This document shows positions 16,726-25,372 of a stretch of DNA of 42,137 bases, piece by piece. Numbering within the stretch: position 1 is the first letter of the stretch; each line of letters begins with the position of its first letter. The notes under the pieces were generated by a model. That model saw only the letters and a list, made by a program, of their open reading frames with translations. It did no database searches and was not told the DNA's origin. The position numbers were made by a program, and so were the translations under genes. Source of the stretch: Myxococcota bacterium (GTDB lineage: Bacteria > Myxococcota_C > UBA6777); NCBI GenBank assembly GCA_963169055.1, contig CAUJFU010000113.1:1-42137 (forward strand), in the 5' to 3' direction.

Positions 16726-17199
16726 ATGGAACGCATCGGAATCCACTGTCAAACCTACGGCCATTGGAAAGACATTCTTGTTTGCGCGATGTCATGCCCT
16801 CACAATCTGCGCTGCAAACAATTTTCCGCATGGCGCGAAGACCACGAAGAAGTCTTGTGGAAGCGCGTACTTTCCTATCTACGCGCCCATCCCGAACACC
16901 CCTATCGGCTTGATTTTCACCCCATACCCTCAACCCTCTGGGAGGATCACATGAAACGCTACGCATGTATTATCGGCGAAACCATTCAAATCAAAACCGA
17001 AGAAGAGATCACCGAACACCTTCTCTCTGGCGGTGAGATGTTCGAGCAGATCATCGAACTAGGCCGTGAGATGGAGATCCAAATCAAGCTCGTCCCAAGC
17101 AGCGGCCCCAAACCCGCCAAAGAAGCCGAAGACAACGGCATCTCCGCCAAACCCAAAAAGAAGAAACCTTCCGACAAAACCGCCGAAGCTGCCGCCTAA
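16726..17199 (+). CDS. Small cytosolic protein with N-terminal Cys/His cluster, family not recognised
   Basis: Predicted 157-aa protein starting at ATG 16726, with GAGAGG about 8 nt upstream. The N-terminus carries HC, C, SC, RC and H within ~35 residues (HCQTYGHWKDILVCAMSCPH), which could bind metal. The middle is a mixed alpha/beta stretch, and the C-terminus is a Lys/Pro/Ala-rich tail (KPKKKKPSDKTAEAAA). There is no signal peptide. Its 3' end overlaps the convergent lipoate ligase-like gene by 4 bp. The gene follows the J-like membrane protein by 144 bp on the same strand. I do not recognise the family. Confidence 0.75.
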   Translation: MERIGIHCQTYGHWKDILVCAMSCPHNLRCKQFSAWREDHEEVLWKRVLSYLRAHPEHPYRLDFHPIPSTLWEDHMKRYACIIGETIQIKTEEEITEHLLSGGEMFEQIIELGREMEIQIKLVPSSGPKPAKEAEDNGISAKPKKKKPSDKTAEAAA

Positions 17200-17915
17200 C
17201 TCCCTCCCCTTACGACCGAAGGATCGAGCAGATCCGCTGCAAGCAGGACAGGCAATCGCAGCGATAGGTGCGATTGTAGCCGCGTTTGCAAGGCAAAAAG
17301 ATCACTTTGCAGGCCGCGCTCGCGCAAGTTGGTTGTAAAGTCCCGATGTTCGCGCCCTTCCCGATAATCAGGCTCACGGGGCGGATGTTGGAGATAACGC
17401 CCAAACAGATCGCGTGCAGCGTCGACCAACAAGACGGCTTGATAAACAAGCAGATGGCGTTGGCGACGCAACGACGAGCCGAGGATCTTGCGCCCGTCGA
17501 TCGCAAGATCCGACATACCGCGCTGTACGACATCTCCGATGCCATCGGATACAAGGGCTTCTTGGAGCGGCGTTTGGATCAAATGAAAGTAGCGTTTGTT
17601 TCCAAAAGGATCGCTCAGGTACGCTGCAACCGCAACAATCAACATCCCGGGAGCCAAAACGACCGTCCCTCCGCCGCCTTGGCGACGATACAGCGGGATC
17701 TGTTCTCGTTGTACAACGTCAAGATGCAGATCGCGTTTTGCATCGCAGCCTTTCCCCAAAACGATACACAATTGCTCTTGGGCAAAGACCTTGCAGCACC
17801 ACGCATCGCCGCTGTGTTCAAGTTGATCGACGATCTGCTGATCTCCCGGATAATCGGGGATCCACAAGCCTGCATCGCGATCAGGCACAAAAGAAGAAGG
17901 GGGTGGATAAATCAA
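17196..17915 (-). CDS. Lipoate-protein ligase A-like (BPL/LplA/LipB fold) transferase
   Basis: Predicted 239-aa cofactor transferase that attaches lipoate, octanoate or a related group to a lysine of 2-oxoacid dehydrogenase or GcvH domains. Diagnostic motifs are RRQGGGGTVVLAPGMLI (the RRxxGGGxVxH/T loop) and GMSDLAIDGRKILGSS, with the catalytic-site Lys. The usual His of the loop is Val/Leu here. It lacks the LplA C-terminal domain (E. coli LplA is 338 aa), so it resembles single-domain LipM/LipL-type enzymes. No ATG is available upstream of the motifs; the start is a TTG at 17913-17915 with AGGA about 12 nt before. The acyl donor cannot be told. Confidence 0.82.
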   Translation of the reverse strand: MIYPPPSSFVPDRDAGLWIPDYPGDQQIVDQLEHSGDAWCCKVFAQEQLCIVLGKGCDAKRDLHLDVVQREQIPLYRRQGGGGTVVLAPGMLIVAVAAYLSDPFGNKRYFHLIQTPLQEALVSDGIGDVVQRGMSDLAIDGRKILGSSLRRQRHLLVYQAVLLVDAARDLFGRYLQHPPREPDYREGREHRDFTTNLRERGLQSDLFALQTRLQSHLSLRLPVLLAADLLDPSVVRGGS

Positions 17916-17957
17916 GTGGTTTGTAGGTTCCTGAGAAATAAGGGAATCGATCCAGTG

Positions 17958-18049
17958 AGACGATATCCGAGAGAAGTGTGCTCAAAGGGCAGGTGCGATC
18001 CGCTGTAGACGCCCTGTGTTTGGGCAGCCACAGGGGGCTGCCCCTACAT
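17958..18049. repeat. Dispersed hairpin element, copy 1
   Basis: Starts AGACGATATCCGAG and contains a perfect 8-bp stem GGGCAGCC/GGCTGCCC (18022-18029 with 18036-18043), enclosed by TGTAG (18004-18008) and CTACA (18044-18048). A related copy starts at 41712 with the same 14-mer. There is no U-tract, so it is not a normal terminator; it looks like a REP or small palindromic dispersed element. Confidence 0.7.
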
Positions 18050-18079
18050 CTTGACGATCACACGATGGGCGATTTCGTA

Positions 18080-19297
18080 TCATTGGCAGGTTCCTTTGCC
18101 AAGGACGCACTGCTTGTTTCCGCCGATGCTCAGGCAATTGTATTCTTGCCCGGCCTTGGGGGTAGGACAATCTCCGTCTGCGTTGCAAGCTTTCCCGCAA
18201 AACTTGGTTCCGTTGTAATCGACGCAAAGGTTGGCAGTCGACACTCCGATGTTGCAGTCTTTGTCGGCGGTACAAGGATCACAAGTTTGTGGGATCTTTT
18301 TGCACTTGCCTTCGACGCAGATCTCTTCGCCTGCCTTGCAAGAAACACCGACACAAGGATCCGCGCAAAAGTCCGTTTGCGGATAGCAGACTTTGAAGCC
18401 CGCGACTTTGTCTGATGAACAAAAGAAACCTTGCGGGCAATCGTTGGTGCCTTCACAAGCCGTCAAACAACGGGGGCCATCCTTGAGTCCCTTGTCTTTT
18501 TGAACACAAAAGTCCTTGCTGATGCCGCAATCGCTATCGTTGGTGCAGGTCGCACATAGGCCCTTTTTGCAAACACCGCGTTGATCGTTGGCGGTGGGGT
18601 CACAGCGCGTCAAATCCGAGCCGGGGTTGCGCTTCACACAATCCGCGTCGGTCTTGCAGATGATGGGGGGCTTACAGAAATAACTTTCGCACACGGGCTT
18701 TTGGCTATCGGTGCAGTCCTTGTCTTCGCGGCATTGGACTTGTCGGCACTGCTTGTCGCGGCACGCCTGACGCGCAGGACAATCGCCGTCCGCAAGGCAG
18801 GCCACGCACTTTGCTGTTTCTGCATCGCATTTGGGTTTTGTCGCTTCTTTGCAGTTGTTATCGGACTGACAAGCCGCGACGCGACAGCATTGTTCTTCGC
18901 AGACCGTGCCTGTCGAACAATCCGAGTTGCTCTTACAAGAAAGCGCGCACAAGTTGCATTTAAATCCCGCCCCGTCAGGGATACACTCACCACCCAAACC
19001 GCAATCTGTATCCTTCTTGCAATCTTTTCCGCTGTTGGCGTACGCCCCACAACATCCGCTGTTGCAGATCTCATTGGTCTTGCAATCTTTGCGATCCACA
19101 CAAAGGCTTGCGCCACCCGTACAAGTATTGCACTTGATTTTTTCTACACAGGTGGGGTTGCTTTGGTACTGGGCCGTTTTGCAACAGACTTGTTGATCCA
19201 TGCAGTCTGTGTCTGCCGTGCAAGTGGCAGGACCACTCGGACAACCTGAAGACATCAAAAGAACAAAAAAAACAATACAATACAAAAGGATACGCAT
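18080..19297 (-). CDS. Cysteine-rich lipoprotein with CxxDxDC-type repeats
   Basis: Predicted 405-aa lipoprotein. ATG 19295-19297 (MRILLYCIVFFVLLM) directly follows GGAGAAGAAG; an upstream in-frame ATG (19312) lacks a site. The lipobox is SSGC (Cys19). The mature chain has 63 cysteines by my count, many in recurring units with acidic pairs: CTADTDC, CKKDTDC, CREDKDC, CKTDADC, CTNDSDC, CTADKDC, CNADGDC. This resembles the Dickkopf-like/EGF-like Cys-rich surface proteins common in myxobacteria and relatives; it is probably disulfide-bonded and surface-exposed. No catalytic motif is seen. A role in adhesion or protection is a guess. Confidence 0.85.
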   Translation of the reverse strand: MRILLYCIVFFVLLMSSGCPSGPATCTADTDCMDQQVCCKTAQYQSNPTCVEKIKCNTCTGGASLCVDRKDCKTNEICNSGCCGAYANSGKDCKKDTDCGLGGECIPDGAGFKCNLCALSCKSNSDCSTGTVCEEQCCRVAACQSDNNCKEATKPKCDAETAKCVACLADGDCPARQACRDKQCRQVQCREDKDCTDSQKPVCESYFCKPPIICKTDADCVKRNPGSDLTRCDPTANDQRGVCKKGLCATCTNDSDCGISKDFCVQKDKGLKDGPRCLTACEGTNDCPQGFFCSSDKVAGFKVCYPQTDFCADPCVGVSCKAGEEICVEGKCKKIPQTCDPCTADKDCNIGVSTANLCVDYNGTKFCGKACNADGDCPTPKAGQEYNCLSIGGNKQCVLGKGTCQ

Positions 19298-19650
19298 CTT
19301 CTTCTCCGGCATCGGTGCGGTCAGGGCAAGGAGCCACCATCGAAAGGGCAGATGTAGCGAGCAGAAGGCTTTTCTGTCAAGAGGGTTCCCCATCCTGCTG
19401 ACTTCTCCCCGCGCACGACAAGCCCGTACTTCCTTTTGCGTTGTTTTTTCTCGACAAGCAAAATCTTTTGCGCTGTTTTTTCTCGACAAGCTCAAATCAC
19501 TCCCCAAGTCCAAACGCGCATCGCGTTCTTCTCGGGTGCTTCGTTTTCATGCCCCGCCAAAGCCGTCGCCCTAAATCGGTGTCTTGTGTTCTTTTGGCGA
19601 TCCCCTACAGTTGTTTGCACTTGTACTGCCACAAAGGAGCCTCGTTTGAG
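19298..19650. other. Divergent intergenic region
   Basis: Separates the minus-strand Cys-rich lipoprotein from the plus-strand transporter fusion. The frames running through it (upstream extensions of both genes) have no domain content. It holds a 26-bp direct repeat and the AAGGAG (19634-19639) of the transporter. I see no convincing -35/-10 pair. Confidence 0.5.
19434..19491 (+). repeat. 26-bp direct repeat upstream of the transporter fusion
   Basis: TTTTGCGTTGTTTTTTCTCG and six further bases at 19434-19459 recur with one mismatch at 19466-19491, a 32-bp period (three helical turns). It lies 160-215 bp before the start codon of the transporter fusion in the divergent spacer, so a regulator-binding pair is possible. 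Confidence 0.75.
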
Positions 19651-22600
19651 ATGATCGCGCACAAACAAGATCCCGCTGCTCGATGGGGATGGTATACCGC
19701 TGCTGTGGCTCGCCTTTTCCGCCTTCAACGACAAGAAGTCGAGCGCGTTTCGTGGATGTTTGTCTACAGCTTGCTTGCTGTAGGTGCTTTCATCCTTGGA
19801 CGAATTGTCCGTGATACGCTGTTGCTCTCTCTTCCTCGAAATCAAGGACTTGATGCGCTACCGTGGTTGATCGCTCTCTCCGCAGTGGCCGTCAGTGCGG
19901 CGTCTTATACCCTGTCGCGAACCACCAGCGAGCGCCGCCGCGATCAAACCATCCAGATCGTGAACCTTGCCCTCGTTGGATGCCTTTTTGTGCTGTGTCT
20001 TGGACTCTTGTTGTTGCCATCGAACGTGGGCTTTGTGATCGTCCAAGCCACCTACGTTTATGTCGAAGTCATGGGCGCTTTGCAAGTCATCCTGTTTTGG
20101 ACCTTTGCTTCGGAACTCTTTGACCCAAGAGCGGCGCGCCGCAGCTTCGCTATCATCGGGGGCGGCGCGGTTCTCGCCAATCTGTTGGCTTTTGGCATCC
20201 GCCCCTTGCTCTCGGTGCTTCCCGGCCCCCATCACTTGCTGTGGGTATTGTGCTTGATGATGCTTGGTTGCGTGTGGGTGGTTCGCCGTATTGGACAACA
20301 AAACCTCGCAACACTCGAAGAGACCGCACGAAAGAAAAAACCTTCCACGCGCCTGCCCACTCCAAAACAGCGCCAAGAGAGAGGATGGCTCAGTCATCCC
20401 CATCTCGCTGTTCTGGCCATGATCGTTGGCGTCACCTTTGTGGCCTCGACCCTGATCGACTATCAATTCAAAGCCATCGTCGCCCAAACGTACCGAACTC
20501 CCGAACAGATCGGGAACTACTTGGGTTCTTTTTATGGAATCACGGGAATCTTTGCTTGTGTTGTCCAGTTTGGCCTTGCAAACCCGATACTACGGCGCTT
20601 TGGGATACGCTTCTCCTTGTTGCTATTGCCGCTTGCTTTGCTTGGAGGTTCTGTTTCGCTCGGGTTGTCTCTGTGGCCTGCCCTGCTGTCTGTGGCCTTC
20701 ACCAAGGGCAGCGAGAATGTCCTGCGTTATACGTTGTACGATGTTTCGCAGAATCTGTTATATGTACCGATAGTCGGGCCTTTGCGGGCGCGTGCCAAAG
20801 GATGGATCGATGGGATCCTCAAACCTGCGGCAATCGGGCTTAGCGCGATCGGGATCGCCCTCTTCGGATACTTGGGGATCTCCTCGCATCGGCTTTCTTG
20901 GCTGGTGGTTGGGTTGATTTGCGTATGGATCGTTCTGATCTTTCGCGTTCACCGAGAGTACGTCGCCACACTTGTGCGCTCCATGCAACGCAGTCAACTC
21001 GGTCTGGAAGGTTCCGCCCTCCAACTCGACTCCGAAGCCTCGGCCCTCGCTTTGCGCAGCGTCCTCTCCCAAGGCACACCACAGCAAATCCTCCATGCCA
21101 TCGAACTTTTGCCTCATATCGCAGAACATTCTTGGTCTTCCGAACTGGCCCGTCTATTGAAAAGCCCCCACACAGAAGTTTGCATCGCAGCCCTTGCCGT
21201 CCTCCCGCGCCTCCATGACACCGAGCACGACGCACTGATCCGCCCCCTACTGAAACACCCAGACGAGCGCGTTCGCGCTCAAGCCATCGGGATCTTGTGT
21301 ACCCTACGCAAAGAAGACGCAACGTACGAAGTCCTCTCTCTCCTCGAAGACCCCGCTCTCTCCGTCCGTCAATCCGCCATCATCGGCCTGATCCGAGATG
21401 GCGGCCTCGACGGCGTGTTGCATGCCGCCGAACCCTTCAAACGGATGCTTGATTCCCCCGATCCTACGCAACGTCAGTGTGGAGCAGAGATCATCGCCCA
21501 TCTTGGTGTGCGCACTTTCTATCAACCGATCCTGCGTATGCTCCAAGACCCCGTTCTCTCGGTTCGCATCAAAGCCATCCAAGCAGCTGGCTCCCTTCGC
21601 TCTGCCCACTTCACCGACACGCTCTTTTCGATGCTTCACGAGCGCTATGTATCCTCTCATGCAGCCCGTAGCCTCGGGCTTTACGGCCCAGACCTTATCC
21701 CTCAAATCCAAAAAAAGCTCGCCGATCCCACACAAACACAGATATCTCCCCTTCTCTTTCGCATCCTCGGCGCAATCCCCCAACCCGAAACCCTTGCTCT
21801 GCTCGAGCAGCTTCTTCTCAAACAATGCGCCTCTCAGCGCCCGATTGTCCTACGCGCTATCTCACGCCTTCGCCAACAGCAACCCAACCTTCTCCCCAAT
21901 GTCGCCCTGCTCCGCTCTTGCCTTCGCACCGCCCTCCACGACGCCTACTTCTGGCGACTCGCCCAACAAACCCTTCACGCCTCTTTCGCCCAATCCACCG
22001 CCCTCCACGACGCTCTCCACGAACGCACCCACCTCGCACAACAAGAGATCTTTCTTCTGCTTGACCTGCTTTTTCCCCACCGACAAATCGCCTTGATCCA
22101 CCAAAAACTCCTTCAAGCCGACACACGCTTACGAGCCAATGCCCTCGAACTCCTCGACAACCTCCTCCAATCCGAACCCCGTACACGCCGAATCCTGCTT
22201 GCTCTTCTCGAAGGCTCCCAATCCATCGAGCGCATCGCTCTTGAATCCTTTCAACTCAAGCCCCTGCCGCTGTCTGCCCTGATCCCCTCCTTCCAAGAAG
22301 AGCCTTGCCTTTATGCCTTCCTTCTTTGGACGCTCGCGACCGACCAAGACACCCCACCCACCGATCTTTTTCTTCAAGCCCGCAGTTCTCCCGCTCCCTT
22401 GTTGCGCGAACTCGCAGCCCTCCTGCTTTCTCGCACACTCCCAACCCACGAGCGCGATGCGCACCTCGCCCCTCTCTTGCAGGACACTTCTTCAGCCGTG
22501 GCGCGATACGTCAACGGCCTGCTTTCCCGCACACCACAACACGAGGCTCCCATGCTTTCGACCTTTGAAAAGATCCTTTTCCTCAAAGAAGTCGACTTGT

Positions 22601-22998
22601 TTCAACGCCTTTCCACCGAAGATCTCGCGCAGATCGCACAGATCGCCGAAGAGATCCACGTCGAAAAGGACGAGGACGTGATCGTCGAAGGCGAACTCGG
22701 CGATGCCCTCTACATTTTGATCGAAGGCTCCGTTTCCGTGTTCAAAGAAGGCACCGCCTTGACCACGCTGCGCGAAAAAGAACCCTTCGGAGAGATGGGA
22801 GTGCTTGATCATGCCCCACGCTCCGCGACAGTCCGCGCCCTCGAAGACCTTCGACTCCTCAAAATCGAACAACAAGCCTTTCGCGATCTCATGGATGATC
22901 GCATGGAGATCGCACATAGCGTGATCCAAGTCCTACTCAACCGACTCCGCAAAGCCAACCAATCCTCCATACAATCTCCCGAAAAATCTACGTTCTAA
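19651..22998 (+). CDS. ADP/ATP-translocase-like (Npt/Tlc) transporter fused to HEAT repeats and a cyclic-nucleotide-binding domain
   Basis: Predicted 1,115-aa inner-membrane protein. ATG 19651 follows AAGGAG by 11 nt. Residues ~30-440 contain about a dozen hydrophobic helices with the layout of NTT/MFS nucleotide transporters (FVYSLLAVGAFILGRIVRDT, LFWTFASELFDPRAARRSF, ENVLRYTLYDVSQNLLYVPI). Residues ~470-950 are helical HEAT-type repeats (IRPLLKHPDERVRAQAIGIL, LEDPALSVRQSAIIGLIRDG, MLQDPVLSVRIKAIQAAGSL). Residues ~968-1100 form a cNMP-binding domain; its phosphate-binding cassette FGEMGVLDHAPRSATVRA keeps the Glu and Arg that contact the nucleotide. Similar fusions are known in several bacterial phyla, usually annotated as Npt1/Npt2 family transporters. 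The transported substrate and the bound ligand are both unknown. Confidence 0.9.
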   Translation: MIAHKQDPAARWGWYTAAVARLFRLQRQEVERVSWMFVYSLLAVGAFILGRIVRDTLLLSLPRNQGLDALPWLIALSAVAVSAASYTLSRTTSERRRDQTIQIVNLALVGCLFVLCLGLLLLPSNVGFVIVQATYVYVEVMGALQVILFWTFASELFDPRAARRSFAIIGGGAVLANLLAFGIRPLLSVLPGPHHLLWVLCLMMLGCVWVVRRIGQQNLATLEETARKKKPSTRLPTPKQRQERGWLSHPHLAVLAMIVGVTFVASTLIDYQFKAIVAQTYRTPEQIGNYLGSFYGITGIFACVVQFGLANPILRRFGIRFSLLLLPLALLGGSVSLGLSLWPALLSVAFTKGSENVLRYTLYDVSQNLLYVPIVGPLRARAKGWIDGILKPAAIGLSAIGIALFGYLGISSHRLSWLVVGLICVWIVLIFRVHREYVATLVRSMQRSQLGLEGSALQLDSEASALALRSVLSQGTPQQILHAIELLPHIAEHSWSSELARLLKSPHTEVCIAALAVLPRLHDTEHDALIRPLLKHPDERVRAQAIGILCTLRKEDATYEVLSLLEDPALSVRQSAIIGLIRDGGLDGVLHAAEPFKRMLDSPDPTQRQCGAEIIAHLGVRTFYQPILRMLQDPVLSVRIKAIQAAGSLRSAHFTDTLFSMLHERYVSSHAARSLGLYGPDLIPQIQKKLADPTQTQISPLLFRILGAIPQPETLALLEQLLLKQCASQRPIVLRAISRLRQQQPNLLPNVALLRSCLRTALHDAYFWRLAQQTLHASFAQSTALHDALHERTHLAQQEIFLLLDLLFPHRQIALIHQKLLQADTRLRANALELLDNLLQSEPRTRRILLALLEGSQSIERIALESFQLKPLPLSALIPSFQEEPCLYAFLLWTLATDQDTPPTDLFLQARSSPAPLLRELAALLLSRTLPTHERDAHLAPLLQDTSSAVARYVNGLLSRTPQHEAPMLSTFEKILFLKEVDLFQRLSTEDLAQIAQIAEEIHVEKDEDVIVEGELGDALYILIEGSVSVFKEGTALTTLREKEPFGEMGVLDHAPRSATVRALEDLRLLKIEQQAFRDLMDDRMEIAHSVIQVLLNRLRKANQSSIQSPEKSTF

Positions 22999-23139
22999 TC
23001 AACCACCCTTGCCGCTCAAATCCTTGCGTCTTTCCTTCTGTGCGAAGATAATGCGAGTGTTTGCTTCAAAAGAACGCACAGCAAACAGATCCTTGTTCCC
23101 TACACCAAGCGGGCCATCGCTGCGCAAAGTACCCCCACC

Positions 23140-25281
23140 ATGCAAGAGGACGCCCCATTGAGCCATTTAGAACAGCGCATCATCGCAGAAGGCCGTTACA
23201 AACTCCTACGCCCATTCGCACGCGGCGCACACGCAGAGATCTGGGAAGCCCAACAATCAGGCTTTGAAGGCTTCCAACGCACCGTCGCCATGAAGATCGT
23301 TCGTATCACTCCCGAGATACCCGATATCTCGCGAGAAAGCCTTTTGCGCGAAGGACGCCTCGCCGCCATCCTCAACCACCCCAATATCGTTCAAATCTAC
23401 GATGTCGGTGAAGAAAACGACCTTGTCTACATCGCCATGGAATACGTTCGCGGCCTTGATCTGCGACGCTGTTTGCTCCGACACACCCAACGCTACAACG
23501 CCCCCCTCCCTTGGCCGATCGTTGCGGGCCTTGGCGCGTTGATCGCCCGTGGGCTTTACCACGCCCACGAACAAAAAGACGAACGCGGAACCCCCCTTCG
23601 CATCGTCCACCGAGATATCAAACCAAGCAACGTGTTGCTTTCGCGGGATGGTCTCGTCAAGCTGATCGACTTTGGGATCGCCAAAAGCTTTACCCTCTCA
23701 AGCAACCGTTCGCTCGACTTCAAAGGGACTGTTGCTTACGTTTCTCCCGAACAACTCCTTGCAAAAGAAGTCGATCACCGCAGCGATTTATTCTCGCTTG
23801 GCGTCCTCTTTTATGAAATCCTTACGGGTACACGCCCATTTGGACCCAAAGGCGCGGCTTTCGGAGAGATTATGCACGCCATCCTCCAGTCCGAAGTGAC
23901 CCCTCTACGCGCACACAACTCAGATATCCCTGCGATACTCGATGACTTGGTCTTGTCGCTTCTCGACAAAGAACCCGCATCGCGCCCTGATTCCGCACGA
24001 GAAGTGTTTCGGTGTCTCGAAAACCTCCTACGCGACGAGCAACACTACATCCATCAAGAAGATTACGCCGACTTCTGCGACAGCCTCCTCCAAGAGCACA
24101 GCCCCACTGTTGTTTCCAAGCCTCCGACGGCTCCGCCCGATACAGACCACGACGATCACAACGAACAACAGGTCGACTCATCTTCACACTCCCCTCTCTC
24201 TCCTTCGGCTGCCGTTTCGGTGGACTACTATCAAGCCACCACCCACCTACCCGGACTTCGGATCGAAGACTTTCTCCCTCCCCCCGAGGCCATCTCTCCC
24301 GCAGATCCCGACCTCACCACCGACCCAAACACACTCCAACGCCCAATCCCCCCGCCCCAACGCCCTTCCGCTCACACTCTCACCATCTCTCCCCATGAAT
24401 CCGCACAAACCACACTCCAACCTGCCGTCTCTCCCCATGAATCCGCACAAACCACACTCCAACGAGCGATATCCTCAGACGAACAAGATGAACTCACGAA
24501 TCTAGCCGACTCTTCTTATCTGACCTCTTCCGACACCACGAATCTCACCTACCTCAAAGAAGACGACGAAGGCGAAAACACCAACGCCAATCCATCCGAA
24601 ACATCCGACGTATCCGAAGATGCAGGTGATGAAACCAGCCTGTCTCATCCCTCTGCACCCAACGAACTCCCGACCTTTGTGTCTTCTCACTCTCAAGGGG
24701 CCTTGCCCGCTCTTGCCGCAGCACTCTCTGACGGTGCTGTCCACTCTCACAAACGCCCGTCCTCGGTTTCTTATGCACAACTTCCCGTCACGCCGCCCCA
24801 CTCACACCACGTCGCCCACCTCAACGAAACAACCCAACCCACCCACACCACAAACCAAGAACAGACCGATCCGTCAGCCGTTCTGATCGGAAAACTCGAT
24901 CCAAGCGAGCAAACCAGCCGATTCTTTATCCCCCCTGCCGAAAAAGCTCTACCCCAAATCGACCAAGTCCCTGTCCTCGTTGGAACGATTTCTCCCGATT
25001 CATCGCCTCTTTTAAACCCACCTTCTCCCACACCATCCAGAGCAGCCCCCTACAACAAACCCTCGACAAACCGCCCCATGTCTCTGCCCGCCTCTTCGCC
25101 CTTTGCGCGTATGCCGTCGATGACTCCCCGCCCGATGCAGCCCCCTCCTTCCGTCGCATCCGACCCCACCGTGATCGCCAACGTTCCTTCGCTGCTTCAA
25201 AAGCCCGGCTTCTGGATGTTTGTGATCACGCTTTCTTTGCTTGCGGGGGGTCTTGTCGCTTGGTTTTTGCGCAAAGGCTAG
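23140..25281 (+). CDS. Transmembrane Ser/Thr protein kinase (PknB type)
   Basis: Predicted 713-aa kinase with a cytosolic N-terminal catalytic domain (about 20-300). Visible are the glycine-rich loop FARGAHAEIWEA (with Ala for one Gly), Lys52 in VAMKIV, HRDIKPSN with catalytic Asp159, DFG Asp177 and GTVAYVSPEQ in the activation segment. A long Ser/Thr/Pro-rich linker (~310-685) carries a 14-residue tandem repeat. A single C-terminal helix (~690-708, FWMFVITLSLLAGGLVAWFL) ends in RKG, so there is almost no periplasmic part and no PASTA sensor. It is 141 bp downstream of the transporter-CNBD fusion on the same strand. The kinase residues are intact, so activity is likely; substrates are unknown. 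Confidence 0.93.
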   Translation: MQEDAPLSHLEQRIIAEGRYKLLRPFARGAHAEIWEAQQSGFEGFQRTVAMKIVRITPEIPDISRESLLREGRLAAILNHPNIVQIYDVGEENDLVYIAMEYVRGLDLRRCLLRHTQRYNAPLPWPIVAGLGALIARGLYHAHEQKDERGTPLRIVHRDIKPSNVLLSRDGLVKLIDFGIAKSFTLSSNRSLDFKGTVAYVSPEQLLAKEVDHRSDLFSLGVLFYEILTGTRPFGPKGAAFGEIMHAILQSEVTPLRAHNSDIPAILDDLVLSLLDKEPASRPDSAREVFRCLENLLRDEQHYIHQEDYADFCDSLLQEHSPTVVSKPPTAPPDTDHDDHNEQQVDSSSHSPLSPSAAVSVDYYQATTHLPGLRIEDFLPPPEAISPADPDLTTDPNTLQRPIPPPQRPSAHTLTISPHESAQTTLQPAVSPHESAQTTLQRAISSDEQDELTNLADSSYLTSSDTTNLTYLKEDDEGENTNANPSETSDVSEDAGDETSLSHPSAPNELPTFVSSHSQGALPALAAALSDGAVHSHKRPSSVSYAQLPVTPPHSHHVAHLNETTQPTHTTNQEQTDPSAVLIGKLDPSEQTSRFFIPPAEKALPQIDQVPVLVGTISPDSSPLLNPPSPTPSRAAPYNKPSTNRPMSLPASSPFARMPSMTPRPMQPPPSVASDPTVIANVPSLLQKPGFWMFVITLSLLAGGLVAWFLRKG
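24386..24463 (+). repeat. Coding tandem repeat in the kinase linker
   Basis: A 36-bp stretch starting TCTCTCCCCATGAATCC occurs at 24386-24421 and 24428-24463 (42-bp period) and encodes SPHESAQTTLQ twice. It lies in the Ser/Thr-rich linker between the kinase domain and the membrane helix. Confidence 0.85.
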
Positions 25282-25353
25282 AGCGATATCCAATCCATCT
25301 ACGGGCGCGGGCGACGGGTCAGAGCAGAAAAACAAAGAAAAAAGAACGGCCCC

Positions 25354-25371
25354 CCTCAGCCAGACCTGAGG
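25354..25371 (-). terminator. Weak possible terminator after the TPR lipoprotein gene
   Basis: Stem CCTCAG/CTGAGG (25354-25359 with 25366-25371) just past the minus-strand stop. The T-rich stretch in that direction begins about 9 nt after the stem, so the fit to an intrinsic terminator is poor. Confidence 0.3.
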
Positions 25372-25372
25372 T

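Noticed and set aside
17286..18008. 240-codon plus frame opposite the lipoate ligase-like gene
   Set aside because: No recognisable motif, while the minus strand carries RRQGGGG and DGRKILGSS.
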